A stretch of 64,000 bases of DNA from Actinobacillus equuli (GCF_900636745.1 NZ_LR134310.1:1294501-1358500); one strand, 5' to 3'. Counted from the first letter of the stretch, positions 44,741 to 57,030 are shown. The notes: generated by a model not told the origin, from the sequence alone. Made by a program: numbers and translations.

Positions 44741-46120
44741 TTATTTGTTTAGTAGTTTTACGTCAGTATCTTTTAGTAATTTTTTATTAGAAGCGCCAAA
44801 AGCTCCGACAATATTTTTATTATCGTATTCTGTTTTTCCTTCAAATAGCCCACCTACACTATCTCCGACTCCTCCAAAGAATCCTCCTTTGGAATGGATT
44901 CCATTTCCTTCAGCAGTGAAGGTATTATCTTTAATCTTTCCTTTTAAAGAAATAGAACAGGCTTCGTAATTACATTTATCGGCTAGTCCTAATTTAATAG
45001 CAATATCTTTTGTACCGAAATCTACTTCAATTACAGATGGATTTCGCAATTTACTAATTTTATTATCTTTAGCGTATGCACCATTTACTTCTTCGTATGT
45101 ATATTTAGACGTTGATGTGGATATAGCTGCAGGAATCCCTTGAATAAAGGCGGTGATATTTTCTCCATTACTTTTTATAACTCCCCAGCGCATATTTTCC
45201 CACTTACTATAATCGAATTTATCTGCTCTGCTGCCAATATATCCTTCTACTTTATCTTGCATTTGTTTTGGTGCGGCATATTTTGCTGCTTGATATGCTT
45301 GCTGTGTTGTTTTGTCTTTTAATAAGTTTAAGGTGATCCCATCAATTTCAATCATTTCATAATCTGTGCTTGTGGGCTTAGATACTTTGTTTCCTTCTTT
45401 ATTGATACTGATAATTCCTCCATCAACAGTACCAAGAGCCATAGGGTTAAAAGTCGAACTCAAATCTATTTGAGTTTTTTTCTCTTGTGGTACATCAGTT
45501 TTATCAATATCAGCTTGGTGAGGTTCTTCTCGATGGGTATCTACTTTCGTAGCATTTAGTGCTTGTTTTTCTGTAGCATCCTCTACTTTTGATTTATCTT
45601 GATTTTGATGGTTATCTACAACACTTTGTGATTGTCCATTATTAGGGTTATTAACGCTTGTCCCGTCTGGGATTTGACTATTATCTGCTTTTAATGTTTG
45701 TTTTTCTTTAGAATCATCAATCTTTAATTTATCCTGTTTTTTACTATCTTCTTTTGGTAGCTCATTCTTAAGGTGACTAACGTTTGTATTACTTTGGTCT
45801 TGGCTGTTATCTACTTTTTGCGGTTGTTCTTCTTTATGAGTATCTAACGATACTTCTTGTTTAGTTTCTGAAGTTACTTTTGGGGTGGTGTTCTCGTGTT
45901 CTTTAGATTGGGTGTTATCCGTTTTGGGTTGTTCTGATTTTTTTGAGGCTTCTGTAGATTGTTCCTCTTTTTTGACTGCATTTTGTTGTTTAGGAACTTG
46001 AGCTGTGTTTTCTACCTTAGTCGCTGATGAACCAGAATTGTTAGAAGAACATGCTGTTAATGCAACGGTACAAAATAGACTACAAGCAATAGCAATTGAA
46101 TGGCGACGAAATTTTTCCAT
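44741..46120 (-). CDS. Surface lipoprotein with TbpB-type C-terminal barrel
   Basis: 459 residues. Signal peptide with lipobox LTAC (Cys near 24). Residues about 25-215 are low-complexity, rich in Lys, Glu, Gln, Asp, Asn and Thr with diverged repeated units (QDKLKIDDSKEKQTL and QDKSKVEDATEKQAL; DTHKEEQPQ and DTHREEPHQ). The C-terminal domain (about 220-459) ends with GGFFGGVGDSVGGLFEGKTEYDNKNIVGAFGASNKK, the motif of transferrin-binding-protein-B-like eight-stranded barrels found in TbpB, HpuA and other Slam-exported lipoproteins. The ligand is unknown. The divergent XRE gene beyond it may be its regulator. Confidence 0.85.
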   Translation of the reverse strand: MEKFRRHSIAIACSLFCTVALTACSSNNSGSSATKVENTAQVPKQQNAVKKEEQSTEASKKSEQPKTDNTQSKEHENTTPKVTSETKQEVSLDTHKEEQPQKVDNSQDQSNTNVSHLKNELPKEDSKKQDKLKIDDSKEKQTLKADNSQIPDGTSVNNPNNGQSQSVVDNHQNQDKSKVEDATEKQALNATKVDTHREEPHQADIDKTDVPQEKKTQIDLSSTFNPMALGTVDGGIISINKEGNKVSKPTSTDYEMIEIDGITLNLLKDKTTQQAYQAAKYAAPKQMQDKVEGYIGSRADKFDYSKWENMRWGVIKSNGENITAFIQGIPAAISTSTSKYTYEEVNGAYAKDNKISKLRNPSVIEVDFGTKDIAIKLGLADKCNYEACSISLKGKIKDNTFTAEGNGIHSKGGFFGGVGDSVGGLFEGKTEYDNKNIVGAFGASNKKLLKDTDVKLLNK

Positions 46121-46351
46121 AATTTTCTCCTTAAAATTTAAGCTTAAAAGTGATACAAACCATGTTGTTTATATACGATCGGATAAGATTTATATCTTTT
46201 TAAGAATAAACCTTTGGATAAATCCGTCAAAATTGTATAGTATTGGTAATGATTTGTATTCGTAATGTTATGAGATTTTATATAATTTACTAGTATCAAA
46301 TCAGGTGGTTTTAGCTACCGTAATTCTCACTATTCTAATAATGAAACTAAA

Positions 46352-46732
46352 ATGGAAATACGTAATAAGATTCGTAGAATTCGGGAAATGAAGCAATGGT
46401 CGCAAGAGAAAATGGCAGATAAAATGAATATGTCATTAAGCGGTTATGCCAAAATTGAGCGAGGAGAAACAAAACTTTACTATGAAAAGTTAGTGCAAAT
46501 TTCAAATATCTTTCATATCCGTTTGGAGGAGCTGATATGCGTAGCTGAAGATATTTCAGAAAGCGATCATCAGGTAAATTTAAGCGATATAGGAGCGTGC
46601 AATCCATTTTTTACAGATGTATTAGAAGTGGAAAAATTGAAATTGTTACTTTCTCATAAAGAAGAATTATTAATACAAAAAGACAAAGAACTTGAGCATT
46701 TACGTAAAATTATTACGTTATTAGAACGCTAA
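46352..46732 (+). CDS. XRE-family regulator with C-terminal coiled coil
   Basis: 126 residues. Helix-turn-helix at about 7-62 (IRRIREMKQWSQEKMADKMNMSLSGYAKIERGETKL), then a C-terminal heptad region (about 92-126, VEKLKLLLSHKEELLIQKDKELEHLRK) likely to dimerise it. It is divergent from the lipoprotein gene, with a 231-base AT-rich region between that holds both promoters; no clear operator was seen. Confidence 0.82.
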   Translation: MEIRNKIRRIREMKQWSQEKMADKMNMSLSGYAKIERGETKLYYEKLVQISNIFHIRLEELICVAEDISESDHQVNLSDIGACNPFFTDVLEVEKLKLLLSHKEELLIQKDKELEHLRKIITLLER

Positions 46733-46737
46733 GGTAT

Positions 46738-46780
46738 AAGCGGGTAAATTTGCAAAATTTTCTACAATTTGACCGCTTGT
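46738..46780. repeat. USS pair between converging genes
   Basis: AAGCGGG (one mismatch) and ACCGCTTGT around TTTGCAAAATTTT, six bases past the XRE stop. Confidence 0.7.
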
Positions 46781-46834
46781 TTTATCGGGTCGAGCTATGC
46801 TGGCGCGAGTGTCCTCATTCGTGCTTTTGCTGTT

Positions 46835-47260
46835 TTATTGGGTTGAACGTTTAAGCCACCAAGCACGCAGATGGTCGTAACTAAGATTAAAGAAGAAGGC
46901 GTATACGATCACAAAAAGCGTCATGCCGATATCCATAATAAACGCCGACCACCAATCGACATCGAGCATATACGCCACCAACGGAATGGTGAAGAACAGT
47001 AAACCGCCTTCAAAGACTAAGGTGTGGAAAATGCGTAATCCGACCGTGCGAGTTTCGCGAGGGGCGGTAAAAATATGATCGAAAACCGTGTTAAACAGCA
47101 TATTCCATAACATCGCCACAATTGAGATGGAGACAATCGTACCAGTGAGTAAACCGGTATGATGCGAAGTAAACAGGCTCATACCGATAACGGTAAACAA
47201 AATGGCGAAGAGTTCAAACAAAACAGCGTGAAAGATTCGCTCTAAACGGCTCATTGGCAT
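46835..47260 (-). CDS. PACE-family multidrug efflux transporter
   Basis: 141 residues with four membrane helices arranged as two bacterial-transmembrane-pair repeats: RIFHAVLFELFAI in the first and RIFHTLVFEGGLLF in the second, both carrying the R-x-x-H...FE motif of AceI-type proton-driven exporters. AceI of Acinetobacter exports chlorhexidine and short diamines; the substrate here is unknown. Stands alone between two USS hairpins. Confidence 0.9.
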   Translation of the reverse strand: MPMSRLERIFHAVLFELFAILFTVIGMSLFTSHHTGLLTGTIVSISIVAMLWNMLFNTVFDHIFTAPRETRTVGLRIFHTLVFEGGLLFFTIPLVAYMLDVDWWSAFIMDIGMTLFVIVYAFFFNLSYDHLRAWWLKRSTQ

Positions 47261-47278
47261 AGTCGCTTTCCAAAAAAT

Positions 47279-47323
47279 AAGCGGTCGTTTTTAGCAAATT
47301 TTTTACCAAAAACAACCGCTTGT
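47279..47323. repeat. USS pair after sdhE
   Basis: AAGCGGTCGTTTTT and AAAAACAACCGCTTGT pair imperfectly; 12 bases behind the sdhE stop on the minus strand. Confidence 0.75.
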
Positions 47324-47334
47324 AGTCGGTTAAA

Positions 47335-47583
47335 TTAACGCTCGATTTTAGAACGAATCAATTCGATTAAATCGGTCATTTCTTGCGTTGGAGCAGGGGC
47401 TTGATGCATAAACCAACGGAATAATTCCGGATCGGTATATTTAAGCATTGCTACAAAAGTTTGCTGCTGTGCTTCGCTTAAATCATCAAAATGCGCTTTG
47501 TAAAAAGGCATAATCATTTTGTCTAATTCGCGCATACCACGGCGGCATTCCCACTCAATTCTAAAACGATTTAATTCAGCCAT
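47335..47583 (-). CDS. sdhE: FAD assembly factor SdhE family protein
   Basis: 82 residues of the SdhE/YgfY/Cpt family. The conserved RGMRELD motif (residues 15-21) and the helical DLSEAQQQTFVAMLKYTDPELFRWFM are present. It assists covalent FAD attachment to succinate dehydrogenase or fumarate reductase. Its start overlaps the ispH stop by one base (TAATG), so it is translated with ispH in an lspA-ispH-sdhE operon. Confidence 0.92.
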   Translation of the reverse strand: MAELNRFRIEWECRRGMRELDKMIMPFYKAHFDDLSEAQQQTFVAMLKYTDPELFRWFMHQAPAPTQEMTDLIELIRSKIER

Positions 47584-48527
47584 TATTTCACCTCGTGAAT
47601 ACGTAGTTCTTTTGGTACTTCAAACACCATATTTTCTTCACAACCTTCTAAGTTGCTCACACCGGTTACACCTAAGGTTTTTAAGTGTTCCACTACCGAT
47701 TGTACTAAAACTTCCGGTGCTGAAGCGCCGGCGGTAATACCGATGGTGTTAACACCTTCCAGCCAGTTCGGATCAATATCTTGCGGGCCGTCAATTAATT
47801 TAGACGGCACACCCATACGTGAAGCCAGTTCTGCTAAACGATTTGAGTTTGAAGAATTTTTAGAACCGACCACTAATACCAGTTGTGATTGTTTTGCCAA
47901 TTCTCGTACCGCTTGTTGGCGATTGGTTGTCGCATAACAAATATCGTTTTTACGCGGGCCTTGAATCGCCGGATATTTCTCTTTTAACGCTTCAATCACA
48001 CCGCTGGTATCGTCAATCGAAAGCGTGGTTTGCGTCATAAAGGTCAGTTCGTCTTGATTGCTGACCGGCAGTTTTGCAATATCTTCAACCGATTCCACCA
48101 AGAAAATGCCAGCGTCTTGGTTGTCATATTGTCCCATCGTGCCGATCACTTCCGGATGGCCTTCGTGTCCGATTAAAATCGCTTTGGTACCTTTTTTGCT
48201 GGCACGCGCCACTTGCATATGTACTTTGGTTACTAACGGGCAAGTTGCATCAAATACTTTTAAACCACGACGTTTAGCTTCTTGGCGAACCGCTTGTGAA
48301 ACACCGTGTGCCGAGAAAATCACAATCGCATCGTCTGGCACTTCGTCCAACTCTTCGACAAACACCGCACCTTTGGCTTTTAAACCGTCCACCACAAAGC
48401 GGTTATGTACCACTTCGTGACGTACATAAATTGGTGCACCGTGAATTTCGAGAGCGAGTTCTACAATAGAAATTGCTCGATCTACACCGGCACAGAAACC
48501 TCTTGGGTTTGCTAATAAAATATTCAT
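47583..48527 (-). CDS. ispH: 4-hydroxy-3-methylbut-2-enyl diphosphate reductase
   Basis: Last enzyme of the MEP isoprenoid pathway, a 4Fe-4S protein of 314 residues. The three cluster cysteines are in [13 protein letters not shown] (Cys12), [12 protein letters not shown] (Cys96) and [11 protein letters not shown] (Cys near 197). [13 protein letters not shown] and TAGASAPE are the substrate-binding turns. It starts directly after the lspA stop, with no gap. Confidence 0.97.
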   Translation of the reverse strand: MNILLANPRGFCAGVDRAISIVELALEIHGAPIYVRHEVVHNRFVVDGLKAKGAVFVEELDEVPDDAIVIFSAHGVSQAVRQEAKRRGLKVFDATCPLVTKVHMQVARASKKGTKAILIGHEGHPEVIGTMGQYDNQDAGIFLVESVEDIAKLPVSNQDELTFMTQTTLSIDDTSGVIEALKEKYPAIQGPRKNDICYATTNRQQAVRELAKQSQLVLVVGSKNSSNSNRLAELASRMGVPSKLIDGPQDIDPNWLEGVNTIGITAGASAPEVLVQSVVEHLKTLGVTGVSNLEGCEENMVFEVPKELRIHEVK

Positions 48528-49010
48528 TTAATCACTCTTTTTCTTTTTGTCGAGGAATGCTTCCAAGATGAGCAATCCCGCACCCACTACAATGGCAATA
48601 TCCGCCACATTAAACACAGGATAATGATAGATATCCCAATAAAAATCAAAGAAATCAACTACATAGCCGTTATAAGCACGGTCAATTGCATTACCGATTG
48701 CGCCGCCGATAATCAGTGCATACGCAGAATTTTCCAATTTTTTGACCGCTTGATTACGCCACAGCATTACAATTAAACCCAGTGAAATGACAATAGCTAA
48801 TCCTAAGAAGAAATATTTCTGCCAACCGCCGTGATCAGCCAAAAAGCTGAATGCCGCACCGTAGTTGCGTACGTAGGTTAAATTGAAAATCGGTAATACG
48901 TTTACGCTTTCATACAGCTCAAAGCGTTGTACCACAATGTATTTGGTCCATAGATCAATAATAATAGTCGCTAAACTTAGCCACAACCATTTGATTCCGG
49001 TCTGTTTCAT
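48528..49010 (-). CDS. lspA: Lipoprotein signal peptidase (SPase II)
   Basis: 160-residue inner-membrane aspartyl protease that cleaves diacylglyceryl prolipoproteins. Four helices; catalytic aspartates are in GNAIDRAYNGYVVDFFDFYW and NVADIAIVVG. First gene of lspA-ispH-sdhE. Lipoproteins in this window, such as ChaN and the TbpB-like protein, would be among its substrates. Confidence 0.96.
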   Translation of the reverse strand: MKQTGIKWLWLSLATIIIDLWTKYIVVQRFELYESVNVLPIFNLTYVRNYGAAFSFLADHGGWQKYFFLGLAIVISLGLIVMLWRNQAVKKLENSAYALIIGGAIGNAIDRAYNGYVVDFFDFYWDIYHYPVFNVADIAIVVGAGLLILEAFLDKKKKSD

Positions 49011-49088
49011 AGTTTCCCTATTTGAATGTGAATAGTATGTCTGGTTGGTATGTTGCCCTTCTCACAGGGGTAACATCACTAAAAACGG

Positions 49089-50284
<1,196 letters not shown>

Positions 50285-50288
50285 TACA

Positions 50289-50873
50289 TTATCTTCTTGC
50301 AGATTTTGGGCGGAAACTTTCGCAGATTTCAGGATGCGTGTCGATATAAATTTCACTTAATAGCTGCAGACAGTACGGTACAGCACTAAAAATACCTCGT
50401 ACCAGCGTGTTACCTTGTTCATCTTTTACCCCTTCTAGCGTCTCTTTAATCGCTTTCGGTTGTCCCGGTAAATTTAAAATCAACGAATCGTGACGAATGA
50501 CACCGACTTGACGAGAGAGAATTGCCGTCGGGACAAAATGCAGACTTACTTGACGCATTTGTTCGCCAAAGCCCGGCATTTCTCGATGTGCTACTGCAAG
50601 GGTCGCATCCGGTGTGACGTCTCGTTTTGCCGGCCCAGTACCGCCGGTGGTTAATACTAGATGGCAATGGTGTGTATCCACCAATTCAATCAATGTTTGC
50701 TCAATTACAGCTTGTTCGTCCGGAATTAAACGTGTTTCAACTTCAAACGGGGCAGTCAATGCGGATTCCAACCACGCTTGTAATTCAGGAATGCCTTGGT
50801 CTTGGTAAACACCGCTAGAAGCACGGTCTGAAACAGAAACCAAACCGATTTTTAATGTCTCTTTACTTAACAT
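50289..50873 (-). CDS. mog: Molybdopterin adenylyltransferase
   Basis: 194 residues (E. coli Mog 195). It activates molybdopterin by adenylation before molybdenum insertion. LTTGGTGPAKRDVTPDATLAV is the MPT-binding core, with GLVSVSDRASSGVYQDQGIPEL at the N-terminus and LNLPGQPKAIKETLEGV near the end. Monocistronic or cotranscribed with the GT8 gene that follows 4 bases later. Confidence 0.95.
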   Translation of the reverse strand: MLSKETLKIGLVSVSDRASSGVYQDQGIPELQAWLESALTAPFEVETRLIPDEQAVIEQTLIELVDTHHCHLVLTTGGTGPAKRDVTPDATLAVAHREMPGFGEQMRQVSLHFVPTAILSRQVGVIRHDSLILNLPGQPKAIKETLEGVKDEQGNTLVRGIFSAVPYCLQLLSEIYIDTHPEICESFRPKSARR

Positions 50874-50895
50874 TATTTATCCTTTTGCAATTTTA

Positions 50896-50919
50896 AGGCG
50901 GGTTGAAACCCGCCCGAAT
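50896..50919. repeat. Palindromic CCCGCCCGAAT element, second copy
   Basis: GGCGGGTT-GA-AACCCGCC followed by CGAAT, between ccmI and mog. Related in its right end to the element at 40876. Confidence 0.5.
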
Positions 50920-50944
50920 CAGTTATAAATTCACTAAAACGTGA

Positions 50945-51859
50945 TTATTTTTTCTCTTCCGCTTTTGCCGGTTGTTTGCTTTCTTGCTCTTTTAGCATCG
51001 ACATTGCCATATTGATACTTTTTTCAACCGTAGCACGGCGTGGCTCACCTTCAGGAATCAGTTTTAACATCATACCCCAAGTCATTGCCGCCATTTTGTA
51101 ATCTTCTTCTTCAAAAGAGCTGAAAGCGAGTAGGCTCAGTGCATCTAAATTGGTGTGGTCTTGGCGTAAAATTTCTTTTAATACCTCTTTACCTTTGTTT
51201 TTATCCGCTTGATCTTGCGAGAACATCAGTATCTGTGCATAACTGCCTTTATATTGCAGATTTTTTGGGTCTAATTTGCTCGCTTTTTCATAGCTTTCCA
51301 ACGCCAATTGACCGTCATCTTTCGCCATCCCGATTTGACCTAACATAAACCAACCTTTGGCGTCATTCGGTTTATTTTGTAATTCGACACGTAACGCCAT
51401 GGCAAATTGATTTAACTCTTGCTCAGATAGCGGATTGGTATCTTCCTCTTTGATACGCTCATAAAAATATTCTAATTTTTTATGGGTCATATCAATCATA
51501 GTACCGGCTTGCCATGAACCAACGCTGACATAAGCGCTGGTGCCGATAATCCCTACAGCAATCAGTAATACCGCAAACCAAATTTTGCCGATATGGCTTT
51601 GTTTAGCCTGCACTGCTTCAGCTTGCTCAGGAATATCGTCTAATAAACTTTGTTGAAGCTCTAATTTAGTTTTTTCAGGGTCATCAATTACCCCTTCATT
51701 CGCTTCACGTTCAACTTCTTTTAAACGGTCAAAGTAAAAAGCTTTATTCAGGTTATCTCGTTTTAAGCTTTGGCGTTTTGTTTGCTTGGTAAGCAAAGGA
51801 TAAAACGCAATTAAGCAGATAACCACAGTCATTGCTACTACAATAATCCAAAAGTTCAT
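50945..51859 (-). CDS. ccmI: Cytochrome c biogenesis protein CcmI
   Basis: 304 residues. Two membrane helices (about 4-22 and 93-112) bracket a cytoplasmic loop with a leucine-rich stretch (LNKAFYFDRLKEVEREANEG), followed by a periplasmic TPR domain (about 130-285; AKGWFMLGQIGMAKDDGQLALESYEKASKLDP). CcmI holds apocytochrome c for heme ligation. Its ATG overlaps the ccmH stop by one base (TAATG). Confidence 0.9.
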   Translation of the reverse strand: MNFWIIVVAMTVVICLIAFYPLLTKQTKRQSLKRDNLNKAFYFDRLKEVEREANEGVIDDPEKTKLELQQSLLDDIPEQAEAVQAKQSHIGKIWFAVLLIAVGIIGTSAYVSVGSWQAGTMIDMTHKKLEYFYERIKEEDTNPLSEQELNQFAMALRVELQNKPNDAKGWFMLGQIGMAKDDGQLALESYEKASKLDPKNLQYKGSYAQILMFSQDQADKNKGKEVLKEILRQDHTNLDALSLLAFSSFEEEDYKMAAMTWGMMLKLIPEGEPRRATVEKSINMAMSMLKEQESKQPAKAEEKK

Positions 51860-52326
51860 TAGTTGTCCTTCTCGTTAAGAATTTGTTTTAAACGTGCTTG
51901 ATCAAGCGTTGAATTTGCAGAATTTTGGCTAAATTCGACCGCTTGTTTTGGCTTAGATTTACGTCTCCAAATCAACGCAAAACCAAATAACAGTAATGCG
52001 ATGGGTAACGCCCAAAGTAATACGGTAGCCGGCGTCATCGGTGGATTATAAGTGACAAAATTACCGTAGCGCTCAATCATATAATCCACGACTTCCTCTT
52101 TATTTTTGCCTTGCTTTAGTAATTCTAACGTTTTAGCACGCATATCGGTCGCAATCGTTGCATTTGAATCGGCAATATTGTTGTTTTGACATTGCGGACA
52201 ACGTAATTCTTGAATTAATGCACGATAATCCGACTCTTGCTGCGGATTATCAAATTGGTTGAATTCAACCGGTGCGGCAGTCGCTACGGCACTTGCCATT
52301 AAAAAAATTGGGAGGAGTTTTTTCAT
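51859..52326 (-). CDS. ccmH: Cytochrome c maturation thiol protein CcmH
   Basis: 155 residues with a signal peptide MKKLLPIFLMASAVATA, the redox motif LRCPQCQNNNI (Cys-x-x-Cys near 43-46), and a C-terminal membrane helix (LLWALPIALLLFGFALIW). It corresponds to the N-terminal half of E. coli CcmH; CcmI supplies the other half. The ATG at 52324-52326 overlaps the TGA of an inserted upstream gene as ATGA, an unexpected neighbour for this operon. Confidence 0.92.
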   Translation of the reverse strand: MKKLLPIFLMASAVATAAPVEFNQFDNPQQESDYRALIQELRCPQCQNNNIADSNATIATDMRAKTLELLKQGKNKEEVVDYMIERYGNFVTYNPPMTPATVLLWALPIALLLFGFALIWRRKSKPKQAVEFSQNSANSTLDQARLKQILNEKDN

Positions 52327-53348
52327 TTTATTAAATATCCTACATTCCATAATGTAATTGATTGTTCGCAAATAAGATCTTTAAATAATCCTTGATATAA
52401 CTTTATATTTTGGTCTGGAATTATTATGTTGTTTTTAACGTCTGTTTCGTGGTGAGGAAGAAATATTTTATATTTGTTATCTTCGTATAAGATACTTCCG
52501 CAATAAATTCTTTTTCTTTTATTTAATTTGTTTGCTATGCCATTTATAATATTTTTAGGATGGTTTAATATATATTCTTCATGGTTTAGAATTACATAGG
52601 GTTTCTCGTTGTTGTCATGAATCCCGAGTGCATTCATCAATGTTTTTCCGTTGGCTGCTATGCATAGCATAATAATAAAAAATGTAATGATATGTAGATT
52701 GATAATTATTTTAATACTTTTTATCTTTCCCATAACGTAAAAGGAATAGCTTGTATGTAGCAAGGTCAATATAAGTATACTTATTCCGTAAGCAAGCAGG
52801 CTTTCATTAAAAAATATATATGCAGCATATGATATGAATAATGAAACTGTAGTTGTTGTCCATATATAAAATCCATATCCTAAATATATATCTATATAAT
52901 CAATTAATGTGTATTTTTTATTTTTTGTTAAAAGTCTTTTTATAGTGATTATTGTTACAACGCTTAATCCTATAAGCATATGCCAAAAATATTCTGGGTA
53001 AAAATAAAATGCTATAGATGTTATAAGATTGAATAATATAATGGTTTTAATTTGTGCTTCTTCATTAATAACATTATTATTTTCTTTTTTGTTGAGCTTT
53101 TTAAATGATATAGATGATATTCCATATATCATAAAAAGTGTTGTAAAAAAGATAGCTGCCCCAGTTAGAGATAGAAATATCTCTTTTGAAGTGGAGAGAG
53201 AAAATAAATTTCTTACTCCAATTTCGTTTAAGTATATAAATGTAGTGAATGCTCCAAAAAGAAAAGAACAGAATGTGATTCTTGCAATTGTTATATATGA
53301 TAAATAACGCTGAATAATTCTTCTTTTCTTATAATCTATGAAGCTCAT
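52323..53348 (-). CDS. AT-rich polytopic membrane protein inserted in the ccm cluster, unknown function
   Basis: Not recognised. 341 residues with about seven hydrophobic segments (roughly 17-40, 56-80, 102-118, 120-137, 152-180, 183-206, 212-232) and a C-terminal soluble domain of about 105 residues with two cysteines (283 and 327). It starts 12 bases after ccmG and its TGA overlaps the ccmH start codon, so it is read as part of the operon. Base composition is extremely AT-rich, with many ATA, AAA and AGA codons, unlike ccmG, ccmH and ccmI. No known Ccm component looks like this. Probably an acquired cargo gene. Confidence 0.8.
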   Translation of the reverse strand: MSFIDYKKRRIIQRYLSYITIARITFCSFLFGAFTTFIYLNEIGVRNLFSLSTSKEIFLSLTGAAIFFTTLFMIYGISSISFKKLNKKENNNVINEEAQIKTIILFNLITSIAFYFYPEYFWHMLIGLSVVTIITIKRLLTKNKKYTLIDYIDIYLGYGFYIWTTTTVSLFISYAAYIFFNESLLAYGISILILTLLHTSYSFYVMGKIKSIKIIINLHIITFFIIMLCIAANGKTLMNALGIHDNNEKPYVILNHEEYILNHPKNIINGIANKLNKRKRIYCGSILYEDNKYKIFLPHHETDVKNNIIIPDQNIKLYQGLFKDLICEQSITLWNVGYLIK

Positions 53349-53360
53349 ATTACATTAACC

Positions 53361-53900
53361 TTACTTCAATCCATCATAAATCGGCTTTAACACTTCATTC
53401 CATACTTGATCATTTACATCACCGGCGTGGCGGTAGTGGATAACACCTTTACCGTCAATAATAAATGTTTCGGGTGCGCCGTATACGCCGAGATCTAAGC
53501 CCAGTGAGCCTTTCGGGTCATAGATATTTGCTTTGTAGGGATTGCCGTAATTGGCGAGGAATTTCATTGCTTTTGAGCGTTCGTCTTTGTAGTCCACACC
53601 GACAATTTCCACACCTTGTTTTGCCAGTAGGGTTAAGTATTCGTGTTCGGCATAGCAGGTTGGACACCACGTTGCCCAAACGGTTAATAAACGAGGTTTG
53701 CCTGTTTTTACGACATTTTGATCAAGTAGCTGTTTCTCATCTAAAACGGACTCTAATTGGAAATTTGGAATGGTTTTACCCACTAATGCGGATTCAAGTT
53801 TTTTCGGATCATCACCTTGAGCATTGCGTGAAAGCTGCACCATAAAAGTAACGGTTAAAGCTAAAAAAATGATGAGAGGAAGTAAAAGTTTCTTATTCAT
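53361..53900 (-). CDS. ccmG: Thiol:disulfide interchange protein CcmG/DsbE
   Basis: 179-residue membrane-anchored periplasmic thioredoxin with an N-terminal helix (about 4-22) and the active site VWATWCPTCYAEHEYL (Cys-Pro-Thr-Cys), plus the cis-proline region GAPETFIIDGKG. It reduces apocytochrome c or CcmH for heme attachment. The ATG at 53898-53900 follows a USS core, not a standard ribosome-binding site. The usual ccmA-F genes are not upstream; coaA is. Confidence 0.92.
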   Translation of the reverse strand: MNKKLLLPLIIFLALTVTFMVQLSRNAQGDDPKKLESALVGKTIPNFQLESVLDEKQLLDQNVVKTGKPRLLTVWATWCPTCYAEHEYLTLLAKQGVEIVGVDYKDERSKAMKFLANYGNPYKANIYDPKGSLGLDLGVYGAPETFIIDGKGVIHYRHAGDVNDQVWNEVLKPIYDGLK

Positions 53901-54035
53901 AACAAGCGGTCTGTTTTGTTTAAAATTTTGCAAATAGAACGTTAGCTTAACAAAAATTTGTGTATTAATCGCCTACTAATTCTCTGTATTTTGCGTTTTA
54001 TCTAAGCGGTTAAATTTTTGCTAAATTTTACCTAT

Positions 54036-54061
54036 AAAAAAGGCACTATCTCTCAGTGCCT
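54036..54061 (-). terminator. Terminator after coaA
   Basis: AGGCACT / AGTGCCT stem with a 7-base loop and a T-run on the minus strand, just past the coaA stop. A lone USS (AAGCGGTTAAATTT) is at 54004. Confidence 0.8.
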
Positions 54062-54066
54062 ATCAG

Positions 54067-55035
<969 letters not shown>

Positions 55036-55207
55036 TCAGGTAGTGCAGATTGCATTTCCAATGGAATGCGCAGTCACAAATATACAATATAAATCTAAAA
55101 ATAGGGCGTTTTATCTCGTTAAAATCACGTAAAACATACAAAAAACAGACGTTTTGCGTATTAAACAAGCGAAAAAACAAGTTTTTCAATTTTTTTTGAA
55201 AAAATGC

Positions 55208-55235
55208 TTGCACAGTTTCAAAATTTCCCTATAAT
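55208..55235 (+). promoter_or_regulatory. Promoter of the tRNA-tuf operon
   Basis: TTGCAC (55208-55213) and TATAAT (55230-55235), 16 bp apart, followed by a GC-containing discriminator GCACC. Typical strong stable-RNA promoter, 28 bases before the first tRNA. Confidence 0.8.
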
Positions 55236-55263
55236 GCACCTCACTTGCTTACGACAACGCAAC

Positions 55264-55339
<76 letters not shown>

Positions 55340-55374
55340 TTATTGCAAATCGTGATTAAGTATTCAATTATCGT

Positions 55375-55459
55375 GGAGGGATTCCCGAGCGGCCAAAGGG
55401 GGCAGACTGTAAATCTGTTGGCTCAGCCTTCGAAGGTTCGAATCCTTCTCCCTCCACCA
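55375..55459 (+). tRNA. tRNA-Tyr (GTA)
   Basis: 85 bases with the long variable arm of class II tRNAs; anticodon loop CTGTAAA gives GTA; encoded CCA. Confidence 0.97.
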
Positions 55460-55510
55460 TTTCTTACTTAATTGAATCGCATATGACATCGGACAGACGA
55501 ATTTAGAACA

Positions 55511-55585
<75 letters not shown>

Positions 55586-55588
55586 AGC

Positions 55589-55664
55589 GCTGATATAGCT
55601 CAGTTGGTAGAGCGCACCCTTGGTAAGGGTGAGGTCGGCGGTTCAAATCCGCCTATCAGCACCA
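55589..55664 (+). tRNA. tRNA-Thr (GGT)
   Basis: 76 bases, anticodon loop TTGGTAA gives GGT; encoded CCA. The order Thr-Tyr-Gly-Thr-tuf is the same as in the E. coli thrU-tufB operon. Confidence 0.97.
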
Positions 55665-55750
55665 CTACTCTTCTAAAATCTTCTTTTCAGTGTTTTAAAT
55701 CTTAGTAACAATTTCTACATTTGGTTAATGTGGTTATGTACCATTTGTAA

Positions 55751-56962
<1,212 letters not shown>

Positions 56963-57002
56963 TTAAGTTTTTAGCTTAATATTTGAGAGCGAAATGCTAG
57001 AG

Positions 57003-57030
57003 AAGGCGTGTCGAAAGACACGCCTTTTTT
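57003..57030 (+). terminator. Terminator after tuf
   Basis: AAGGCGTGTC-GAAA-GACACGCCTT with T6. Strong stem with a GNRA tetraloop. Confidence 0.92.

Noticed and set aside
53901..53933. TTG start adding 11 residues to CcmG
   Set aside because: The extension is the translation of a USS core and precedes an ordinary membrane-anchor start at 53900.
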